The notes under the pieces are model-generated. The model ran no database searches. It saw nothing but the letters and a program-made list of their open reading frames with translations, and was not told the origin of the DNA. A stretch of 31,383 bases of DNA from CAYYGL01 sp964471235 (GTDB lineage Bacteria; Calditrichota; Calditrichia; RBG-13-44-9; J075): positions 1-31,383 of the forward strand of contig CAYYGL010000035.1 of NCBI GenBank assembly GCA_964471235.1. Direction: 5' to 3'. Position numbers and translations under genes: made by a program. Positions 25,074 through 31,383 of the stretch are shown here, piece by piece. The stretch's first letter is position 1; every line of letters begins with the position of its first letter.

Positions 25074-26189
25074 TCAGGACTCGTCTTCATTGAATGCGTA
25101 ATGGGATACATTCAGTTTGCCTGCCAACTCCGAATTGGGTACCCTGCCTTCAAAAATCATTATGCCGCTCCGGAACTCGGGATCTTCCCGGGCAATGGTT
25201 TCAAAATCCGATGAAGAGAATTTTAACAAACAGGGCAGCAAGGCGCTGCTGTGAGCCGGGGAGGCAGAAAGCGGCACCACTCCCGGTAAATTCGGCACAC
25301 AATAATGGATAACCCCATCCTGCACAAAGGTGGGATTATCAAAGGTTGTGGGATGGCTGGTTTCCACACTGCCGCCCAATTCAATATCCATGTCAATGAT
25401 CACCGCACCCTCGGGAAGGAGTTGCAGCAGGTCACGTGAGATGATTGTCTGCGGCTGGGAGGTAACCTCCTGGCGGGCGCAAATTACCAAATCGGTTCCG
25501 GGAAAGATTTGCCGGAGGGTATATTCATTTAAATACATGGTGGAAAGATTGGTGATGCCGGTAGAAGCGATTTGCTGAAGGGCATCAAACGAGGGGTCTA
25601 AAACGATCACTTCGGCATTTTGATGAGCTGCGCGAAGCGCGGCACTATGCCCCCCGGGACCGGCACCGAGAACCACCACCTGGGCGGGATGAGCGCCGGT
25701 AGCACCGCCGGGCAGAATCCCCCGCCCGCCGGAAGCGGTTTGCAATAAACACATCCCCTGCAATATGGCAACCTGCCCGGCAATTTCGCTTTGGATCTCA
25801 AACAATGGGTGATGACCATTCCCCAGGGTATACATCTCGTAAGCAAAACAGGAACACCCCCGGGCGACCAGGGTGCGGGCAAGATCCGGGTTGTTCAGAA
25901 AAAAATAAAATGCCAGAATGATATGCTCCGGGCGAATCAGGTCATATTCCACCGGGGTGGGCGCCTGAACTTTTAAAATAACGTCTGCCTGGGCGTAGAG
26001 TTTCTCTGCGGAGGGAACCACCAGTGCGCCGGAGTTTTCATACGATTCATCACTAAACCCGCTCTTTACGCCGGCTTTTGACTCCACCAACACCTGGTGA
26101 CCCCGCTTGACCAGTTCCTCTACCAGGAAAGGCGCCGCACCAACCCGGTTCTCATGCTGCCGAATTTCCAAAGGTATCCCGAAAATCAT
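25074..26189 (-). CDS. alanine dehydrogenase/transhydrogenase family protein, altered active site
   Basis: Alanine dehydrogenase converts L-alanine and NAD to pyruvate, ammonium and NADH. The 371-residue protein aligns with it throughout: FGIPLEIRQHENRVGAAP (R15 kept), SGFSDESYENSGA, ILKVQAP (K73, matching Lys75), FAYEMYTLGNG, FEIQSEIAGQ and GGRGILPGG. The nucleotide motif VVVLGAGPGGHSAA and ETSHPTTFDNPTFVQDGVIHYCVPNLPGVVP follow. The catalytic His96 is Phe (F96 in LAFYFFLNN), Asp270 is Glu (IELGG), and the final TSTxALTNAT block is SASPAHSSAL. Alanine deamination is therefore doubtful, and another amino or keto acid may be used. It lies between the M16 peptidase and the deacetylase. Confidence 0.8.
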   Translation of the reverse strand: MIFGIPLEIRQHENRVGAAPFLVEELVKRGHQVLVESKAGVKSGFSDESYENSGALVVPSAEKLYAQADVILKVQAPTPVEYDLIRPEHIILAFYFFLNNPDLARTLVARGCSCFAYEMYTLGNGHHPLFEIQSEIAGQVAILQGMCLLQTASGGRGILPGGATGAHPAQVVVLGAGPGGHSAALRAAHQNAEVIVLDPSFDALQQIASTGITNLSTMYLNEYTLRQIFPGTDLVICARQEVTSQPQTIISRDLLQLLPEGAVIIDMDIELGGSVETSHPTTFDNPTFVQDGVIHYCVPNLPGVVPLSASPAHSSALLPCLLKFSSSDFETIAREDPEFRSGIMIFEGRVPNSELAGKLNVSHYAFNEDES

Positions 26190-26215
26190 AAACTCATTCT
26201 CCGGTTTCGTTTCTT

Positions 26216-26247
26216 GTTAGGCTGTTAGTCTGTTAGACTGTTAGGTA
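26216..26247. repeat. four tandem octamers (GTTAG-type)
   Basis: GTTAGGCT, GTTAGTCT, GTTAGACT and GTTAGGTA are in register. They sit directly upstream of the ATG-proximal region of the alanine-dehydrogenase-like gene and just before the hairpin repeat at 26251. Confidence 0.7.
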
Positions 26248-26250
26248 CTT

Positions 26251-26270
26251 ATGCCAGAGGTATCGCTTTG
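26251..26270. repeat. intergenic hairpin micro-repeat (degenerate copy)
   Basis: ATGCC-AGA-GGTAT then CGCTTTG is the same layout as the copy at 24125 (ATGCC-GAA-GGCAT then CGCTTT). Both are preceded by CTGTTAGGT(G/A)CT. It lies between the M16 peptidase and the alanine-dehydrogenase-like gene, breaking an otherwise operon-like order. Confidence 0.5.
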
Positions 26271-26319
26271 CAACAGCCAGATATCCTATCCCAAACCTCT
26301 GAACCCTGACCATTGAACC

Positions 26320-27549
26320 TTATGGCGAAAACACCACCTGTAAAATTTGTTCCGGATCAAACAGTTCCTTTGCCGTATCTTGCAAACTTTCCGGGGTTAT
26401 CCGGTCTATCTCTTCCAGGGTGCGGTCTATGGGATACAACTCGCCTAAATACATCTCCATCATCGCCAGGCGGTTCATCCGGCTTGAGGTGCTTTCCAAT
26501 CCCAGCACCAGGTTGCCTTTCAACTGGGATTTGGCTTCTTCAATTTCCTGTACCGCTAATGTTTCTTCCCGCAAATTTCTGAATTCATCTTCTAACAATG
26601 AAACCGCCTGCTCCATCTTCTGGGGATCGGTTGCCAGGTAAGCGGCAATAATGCCCTGGTCATAATAAAAATCCACGAATGAATAGATGCCATACGCCAG
26701 CCCGTATGCTTCCCGGATATTCTGAAACAGCCGGGAGCCCATGCCGCCCCCCAGGATGGTGTTCAACAACAAAATCTGGTAGCGGCGGGAAGCCGAATAC
26801 GCCACCCCCGGTACGCCCATGCAAACATGGCTCTGCTGGTGAGATTTCCGGTAATGAAATTCCCCGTGATTGATCCGCAGGGGCGGTGTGAGGGATATTT
26901 TTTTATGACCAGCCGGAAATTCAAAATAGCGCTGGCAAAGCTCCAACAAATCCGCATGATGCACATTACCGGCTGCGGAAATGATAATATTTCCGCTTCG
27001 GTAATGGGTTTGATAAAAGTGGAGCAGCGTCTCCATGCTTAATCCCCGCACACTTTCCCGGGTGCCCATCACCGGAAACCCCAGTTCATGTTCCGGAAAT
27101 AAATTTTCGATAAAATAATCATGAATCAACTCATCCGGGGATTCTTCCAGTGACTGGATTTCATCCAGAATCACCTCTTTTTCCTTGCGAAATTCCGTTT
27201 CCGGAAAGGTGGAATGACAGGTGATGTCTGCCAGCACTTCGATTGCCGGGGTAAGGTGCTCATCTAAAATTTCCACATAGTAGCAGGTTTGTTCCTTGCT
27301 GGTAAAGGCGTTGATGTTGCCGCCTAAAGATTCAAGACTGCGAACGATTTCCCGGGGCGTGCGGCTGGGAGTGCCCTTGAACATCATGTGTTCCAGGAAA
27401 TGCGCTGCGCCGTTGGAGGTGCGGCTTTCTAAGCGAGAGCCGGTCTTAACCCACACCCCCAGGGAAATAGAACGCACCGATGGAATGTATTCGGAGATAA
27501 TGGTTAAGCCGTCCGGCTGTACTGTTTTATGATATTCCTGAAAAATCAT
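26320..27549 (-). CDS. M16-family zinc metallopeptidase (processing-protease-like)
   Basis: These enzymes are clamshell proteases related to pitrilysin and mitochondrial processing peptidase. The 409-residue protein has the inverted zinc motif HFLEH (H50, E53, H54) with the distal ligand E130 in EKEVILDEIQ. The second, inactive half-domain begins near 190 and has the typical LLNTILGGGMGSRLFQNIREAYGLAYGIYSF segment (about 262-292). There is no signal peptide, so it is probably cytoplasmic, as is common for this single-domain-pair class. The start ATG 27549 follows a purine-poor region, so start confidence is moderate. A 12-base palindrome TATACCGGTATA lies 127 bases upstream. Confidence 0.93.
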   Translation of the reverse strand: MIFQEYHKTVQPDGLTIISEYIPSVRSISLGVWVKTGSRLESRTSNGAAHFLEHMMFKGTPSRTPREIVRSLESLGGNINAFTSKEQTCYYVEILDEHLTPAIEVLADITCHSTFPETEFRKEKEVILDEIQSLEESPDELIHDYFIENLFPEHELGFPVMGTRESVRGLSMETLLHFYQTHYRSGNIIISAAGNVHHADLLELCQRYFEFPAGHKKISLTPPLRINHGEFHYRKSHQQSHVCMGVPGVAYSASRRYQILLLNTILGGGMGSRLFQNIREAYGLAYGIYSFVDFYYDQGIIAAYLATDPQKMEQAVSLLEDEFRNLREETLAVQEIEEAKSQLKGNLVLGLESTSSRMNRLAMMEMYLGELYPIDRTLEEIDRITPESLQDTAKELFDPEQILQVVFSP

Positions 27550-27841
27550 TTCCGTCGTCTATTCTCACGTTTCACCGTCCACAATCAGCGTCTAAAAAGC
27601 AGGGTCAATTTAGGGAGAAAATTTGTGAAAAAAAGAAAAATTTGCAGTGATTTTGGGGAGATTGGAGTAGTGGGTTATACCGGTATACCAATGTCCGGAG
27701 AACACCAATGGAAGATTCCCACGCTTGGGAGACGAGAGAATGGTGGGAGGGATGGGTGAAACAAGTGGCAGGTGGCAGTGGCAGAGGGCGGGCGACGATA
27801 GTAAATGGGTAGATGGGTAAAGCCGCAGGTTTCCCATTAAA

Positions 27842-27978
27842 CTTCGCCGATCGCCTGCCCCGTTGGGGGATATCGGAAATCGCATTTCGCCGATCGCAAA
27901 TCCGAAATCGTGCATTTTGCCCTGAAATTTTTCCAAAGGGGCAGGCAGTTTCCGATTTGCGATTGACGATTGGCGAAG
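27842..27978. repeat. fold-back (MITE-like) element with nested inverted arms
   Basis: CTTCGCCGATC (27842-27852) pairs with GATTGGCGAAG (27968-27978), with a single G-T pair. GCCTGCCCCGTTGG (27853-27866) pairs with CCAAAGGGGCAGGC (27933-27946) with one mismatch. A third pair of 16-base arms (27892-27907 with 27949-27964, two mismatches) crosses the second. I see no coding capacity and no target duplication. Confidence 0.55.
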
Positions 27979-28066
27979 TGTGGGCGTTCTCTTCCCCCAC
28001 GAGGGGTAAACCCCCCGGCTGAGAGGTGGAAGCAGCCCCAGGGATGCTGACGGAAGCGGTCGGAGC

Positions 28067-28106
28067 GTCAAAATTCATGGCAACGCCATCCCTTCGGGAT
28101 TTTGAC
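28067..28106. repeat. compact three-way-junction palindrome
   Basis: The outer arms GTCAAAAT (28067-28074) and ATTTTGAC (28099-28106) are perfect. Between them lie ATGGC-AAC-GCCAT (28077-28089) and CCC-TTC-GGG (28090-28098). The inner pair of hairpins has the same layout as the repeat in the Rhs core at 527-549, and CATCCCTTCGGGA is identical in both. Confidence 0.6.
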
Positions 28107-28220
28107 AATGGCGCACCGGTGAAACGATAGGTAGAAAAGGCAAACGGCAGGCGGCAGCCCGGGAAAAGATGCTTGCCGCTCGCCGCTCTGCCCCCACTGG
28201 GGAAGACCCGCCTTCATGCT

Positions 28221-30146
28221 TTACTTCATCCCCTCAATCCGAACCGGTGCTATCCCCTCCGGAAGATCAAATCTGAAGATTCGGGAATAGAAATACCATT
28301 CGCTGTTCAGGGAATGGGCGACATTCTCCCCATTTCGGAATCCGTGCCCTTCCTCCGGATAGGCAACATACGCCACCGGGATGCCCCGCTGACGCAGGGC
28401 TGCCACCATGCTTTCCGTCTGCTCGGGCGGCACCACCCGGTCTTCCAGCCCCTGGAAAAAAATCACCGGGACGGAAATTTTATCCACTGCATAGATGGGG
28501 GAACGTTCCCGGTAACGGGACTTCGTCTGCGGATAGGGTCCAATTAGCTTATCCAGGTAACGACTTTCAAATTTGTGGGTGTCTTTGGCTAAAATCTCAA
28601 GGTCACTGACGCCGTAATAACACGCCCCGGCGCTAAATAGATTATGGAATGCCAACGCTGCTAATACCGTATATCCACCGGCGCTGCCCCCGCGAATCAT
28701 CAGCCGCCGGGCATCCACCCGCCTCTGTTCCGCCAAAAAACGCGCCCCGGAAACGCAATCCGCTACATCGGCAATGCCCCATTGTTCTGTCAACAATTCC
28801 CGGTACTGCCTGCCGTAGCCGGTACTGCCCCGATAGTTCACATCCAGCACTGCAAACCCACGGCTGGTCCAGAACTGGATTTTCAAATTGAGCCGTACAT
28901 CCGTCGCTGCAGTCGGTCCCCCGTGCATGATCACAATCAACGGCGGTTTTTCATCTTCCGGTGGTATCACATCATCATTTTTAGGCGGGTAATAGAATCC
29001 ATGAACTGATGTCCCGTCATCGGTGGAAAATGTAATTGCTTCGGGTGTGGAAAGATATCTCTTCGCAATCTCTGCCTCCATGCTGCGCCTGAGCACCTGA
29101 AAACGGCTGCTGTGGGCATCATACCGGAGTATGGACAGGGGCTCCATCGGCGAAGCGCCAATGAATATCGCTCCACCGGGAATTGCCGTTACCTGGGTCA
29201 AATAGGTGTAATCTGAGGGGATGGGCGTCAATTTATTCTGCTGAGTGTCTATCTTCCCCAGGCGCCACACTCCGTCGGAGGTAAAGCAGGCAATCACCCG
29301 GTCTTCAGAAAGAAAATCGTAGGTGGACATCCCGAACACCCACTGGGGCAGTCCGAATTCCGCTTCCATTTCGAGAACCGGGTCAACGCTCTCACCCATC
29401 CAGCGATATAAATTCCACCAGCCGCTGCGGTCGGAGACAAAATACAGCCCCCCTTGCGGCGACCACCGGGGCTGAAACACAGATTCCGACACGCCCCCGG
29501 CAATTTTCCGGGGCTGACACACGTTTCCCCTTCCATCCAACGCCGCGATCCACAATTCGGTGCCGTCCCAGGGCATTTGAGGGTGATTCCAACTCAGCCA
29601 GCATATTTTACTGCCGTCCGGGCTGATGCGGGCATTGGAATAAAAGTCATTTCCGGAGAGCAGCACCCGGGAGGGTTGCCCGGGGAGGCCCAATGAGAGT
29701 TCCACAAGGGTATTCACCGGCTGCTGACCGATATGCGTGTGGTCCTCGCGTACCATCACCAGCCGCTTACGGCGGGCATCCACATGCAAATCTGCAAACC
29801 GCATGCCCGGTTCGTTGGTAAGGGGGGTCGGTTCCTCGCCGGGTATCAACCGGTACACCTGGTTGTCTTCAAAGTTATTAAAATAGATGACACCCCGGTG
29901 GACGGTAAACGCACCACCGCCGTATTCGTGCACCCGGCTGCGCGCATTGTAGGGTGCCGGCAACAGTTCTTCTATCCCATTCTCTTCGCTGTAGCGGATG
30001 ATGGTGTTCCTGCCCTTTTCTGCCGGTCGGCTCTCCAGCCAGTATACCTCTTCTCCGTCGGCACAGATATCACCGAATCTCAGTGAGGCTGCCGCCACCA
30101 TCTCTGCGGAGATTGGCGACTTCCAACTGCCGTATGATTGCGTCAT
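28221..30146 (-). CDS. S9-family serine peptidase (prolyl-oligopeptidase/acylaminoacyl-peptidase type)
   Basis: This family removes dipeptides or acyl-amino acids from small peptides in the cytoplasm. I chose ATG 30146 because AAAGGA precedes it; ATG 30164 would add six residues. The 641-residue protein has an N-terminal beta-propeller of about 370 residues (GGGAFTVHRGVIYFNN, SPDGSKICWLSWNHP, SPQGGLYFVSDRSGWWNLYRW) that limits access. A C-terminal alpha/beta hydrolase follows, with MHGGPTA and FAVLDVNYRGSTGYGRQYR. The triad is S488 (GGSAGGYT), D569 (QGLEDRVVPPEQ) and H601 (EEGHGFR). There is no signal peptide. It is an isolated gene, divergent from the RluA-type enzyme. Confidence 0.93.
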   Translation of the reverse strand: MTQSYGSWKSPISAEMVAAASLRFGDICADGEEVYWLESRPAEKGRNTIIRYSEENGIEELLPAPYNARSRVHEYGGGAFTVHRGVIYFNNFEDNQVYRLIPGEEPTPLTNEPGMRFADLHVDARRKRLVMVREDHTHIGQQPVNTLVELSLGLPGQPSRVLLSGNDFYSNARISPDGSKICWLSWNHPQMPWDGTELWIAALDGRGNVCQPRKIAGGVSESVFQPRWSPQGGLYFVSDRSGWWNLYRWMGESVDPVLEMEAEFGLPQWVFGMSTYDFLSEDRVIACFTSDGVWRLGKIDTQQNKLTPIPSDYTYLTQVTAIPGGAIFIGASPMEPLSILRYDAHSSRFQVLRRSMEAEIAKRYLSTPEAITFSTDDGTSVHGFYYPPKNDDVIPPEDEKPPLIVIMHGGPTAATDVRLNLKIQFWTSRGFAVLDVNYRGSTGYGRQYRELLTEQWGIADVADCVSGARFLAEQRRVDARRLMIRGGSAGGYTVLAALAFHNLFSAGACYYGVSDLEILAKDTHKFESRYLDKLIGPYPQTKSRYRERSPIYAVDKISVPVIFFQGLEDRVVPPEQTESMVAALRQRGIPVAYVAYPEEGHGFRNGENVAHSLNSEWYFYSRIFRFDLPEGIAPVRIEGMK

Positions 30147-30358
30147 GGTGTTTCCTTTTTTCATCGCATACCGGGAGATTGGGATGATGGATTAGTGGAT
30201 TGGTAAGCGGTGGGATGGTAAAATCATCAACCACCTGCCACTCCTTACTCCCCCACTCACCCGTTTACCCAATCTTTGCGGTTGCATTTGCCAGCGACAT
30301 TTACCAAATTGGAACGCCAATTTAATCAGATAATTAGGTGGAAATCAAATTGAATCGC

Positions 30359-31150
30359 ATGAATCCAACATTCTTTACCTTCCGGAACCGCCAGCAGAAG
30401 AAACTCAGGGTCAGCATTCTACATGAAGATGAGCATCTGCTGGTGATCGATAAACCGGCGGGAGTGCCGGTGATTGCCGATCGCTGGGACCTGATGCTGC
30501 CCAATTTGCGGGATTTGCTGAACAAACATTACGGGAGTCCATCGGACAAAGAGGCTCCCGGGGTGTGGGTGGTACACCGACTGGATGCCGACACCAGCGG
30601 GGTAATGGTGTTTGCCCGCAGTGCCGAGATGCATCGCGCCCTGAATGAGATGTTCATGGCGCGTCAGGTTCATAAAACGTATCAGGCGGTTGTTACCGGT
30701 GCCCCGACCACACCTGCCGGGGAAATCGACCTGCCACTGCGCCCTCATTCCGGTCGAAAACATTACATGAAAGTCAGTAAAAAAGGGCAGCCCGCTTTAA
30801 CAAAATACGAGGTGGTGGAATCCTTTCGGCATTACAGCCTCCTGAGCGTCTCCCCGGTAACCGGGCGGCGTCATCAGATACGCGCCCACCTGCGGGCAAT
30901 CGGCTGCCCACTGACGGTAGACCCGCTTTACGGCAAATTGAAAGCTTTCGATCTCTCCATGATAAAACCCGGATATATTCAGAAGAAGGTATCGGACAAT
31001 GAGCACCACCTGATCTCTCGTCTCACGCTGCATTCCTTCAGGATTCGCTTTCGGCATCCCTTGTCCGGCGAAGAACTTGCTTTTGAAACAGCGGCGCCAA
31101 AGGATTTTCAAGCGGTGCTAAAAGCGCTTCGGAAATGGGATCATATCTAA
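30359..31150 (+). CDS. RluA-family pseudouridine synthase
   Basis: The family isomerises uridine to pseudouridine in tRNA or rRNA. I chose ATG 30359 (263 residues); a GTG at 30338 would add seven, and neither has a clear ribosome site. Motifs are ILHEDEHLLVIDKPAGVPV, the catalytic HRLDADTSGVMVFA (Asp about 76), the TKYEVVE strand, SPVTGRRHQIRAHLRAIGCPLTVDPLYG, and a C-terminal LHSFRIRFRHPLSGEELAF. There is no S4 RNA-binding domain at the N-terminus, so it resembles RluA/TruC types more than RluC/D. The exact target uridine cannot be read. It is the last gene in the window. Confidence 0.9.
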   Translation: MNPTFFTFRNRQQKKLRVSILHEDEHLLVIDKPAGVPVIADRWDLMLPNLRDLLNKHYGSPSDKEAPGVWVVHRLDADTSGVMVFARSAEMHRALNEMFMARQVHKTYQAVVTGAPTTPAGEIDLPLRPHSGRKHYMKVSKKGQPALTKYEVVESFRHYSLLSVSPVTGRRHQIRAHLRAIGCPLTVDPLYGKLKAFDLSMIKPGYIQKKVSDNEHHLISRLTLHSFRIRFRHPLSGEELAFETAAPKDFQAVLKALRKWDHI

Positions 31151-31226
31151 TTCATGAGTAACTATTCAGCTATCCCTGCAAATTTAGGGCGCATGACAAA
31201 TTGCACAAATCAAAAAAGATTAGGGG

Positions 31227-31373
31227 ATTCCTGCCCCAATGACGACGTCACCACGTTGTGGCGGGGTCACTTGGTGGCATTCGGAGCAACGCCCCCCGTC
31301 GGGGCAGGAATGACAGCCAGGGTGCTGCTTTTTATGTCATTCCGGCTGTATCCCGCCGCGGCGGGAGGAATGC
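31227..31373. repeat. intergenic inverted-repeat cluster near window end
   Basis: ATTCCTGCCCC (31227-31237) and GGGGCAGGAAT (31301-31311) form perfect 11-base arms. A second hairpin follows: ATTCC at 31340 and GGAAT at 31367, around a perfect 14-base palindrome CCCGCCGCGGCGGG (31352-31365). It lies after the pseudouridine synthase and may end its transcript or be a dispersed intergenic repeat. I see no gene in 31151-31383. Confidence 0.5.
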
Positions 31374-31383
31374 CGCAACGAAG

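Larger units (their letters stand above)
27550..28220. other. long intergenic region holding fold-back elements
   Basis: This 671-base gap has open frames on the minus strand, but they are Ser/Pro-rich and lack a site or a family, so I reject them. It contains a 12-base palindrome TATACCGGTATA (27676-27687), which could be an operator for the M16 gene. It also holds a fold-back element at 27842-27978 and a three-way-junction-like repeat at 28067-28106. The rest is GC-rich with short direct repeats of GTGGCAG type. Confidence 0.6.

Noticed and set aside
27605..28108. 167-codon minus-strand open frame in the long intergenic gap
   Set aside because: Composition is Ser/Pro/Arg-rich without a motif, it runs through the fold-back and three-way-junction repeats, and a second frame overlaps it almost fully. 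No ribosome site is seen.

Overview
The window (about 50% GC, no tRNA or rRNA seen) looks like chromosome from a Gram-negative member of the Fibrobacterota-Chlorobiota-Bacteroidota (FCB) side of the tree, most like Calditrichota, candidate division KSB1 or Ignavibacteria. The main reason is that three large exported proteins end in the 'YPNPFNP...GQKV...GVYxYxL' type of C-terminal sorting domain used by type IX secretion. No taxonomic marker was searched, so this placement is an inference.

Layout. 1-2330 is a decayed Rhs locus. It holds a frameshifted core fragment, an AT-rich polymorphic-toxin tip whose histidine and acidic residues match the tri-zinc phospholipase C / P1-nuclease pattern, a small exported protein that is the immunity candidate, and then a second broken Rhs fragment. 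2384-3286 is a PfkB sugar kinase. 3563-6929 holds two tandem exported proteins with type IX sorting tails. 6936-12902 is a minus-strand run, probably one or two operons: a response regulator with a degenerate GGDEF domain, a response regulator with a DUF4388 domain, an exported metallophosphatase-like protein, TrpD-like, TrpC-like and the endolytic transglycosylase MltG. 13265-15611 is accB-accC-gcvH with a likely terminator at 13143-13194. A cupin, a tandem universal-stress protein and an orphan CheW follow on the plus strand (15865-18344). 18496-23340 holds dephospho-CoA kinase and a 1397-residue subtilisin-like protease with a type IX tail. The right arm has a MerR-like regulator, an operon-like trio (M16 peptidase, alanine-dehydrogenase-like protein, polysaccharide deacetylase), an S9 peptidase and an RluA-type pseudouridine synthase.

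Most genes are ordinary housekeeping or surface functions, but several enzymes have lost hallmark residues. CoaE has Gln for the P-loop Lys, the TrpD and TrpC homologues have altered substrate-binding and catalytic positions, the alanine-dehydrogenase homologue lacks the catalytic His, the GGDEF motif is lost, and the metallophosphatase is degenerate.

The most interesting points are the Rhs tip and a family of tiny double-hairpin repeats. In the tip, a Trp sits directly after the Rhs core, where it could become the N-terminal zinc ligand after self-cleavage. Two of the double-hairpin repeats lie exactly at the two frameshifts of the Rhs core, and relatives lie between genes near 24.1, 26.25 and 28.1 kb.
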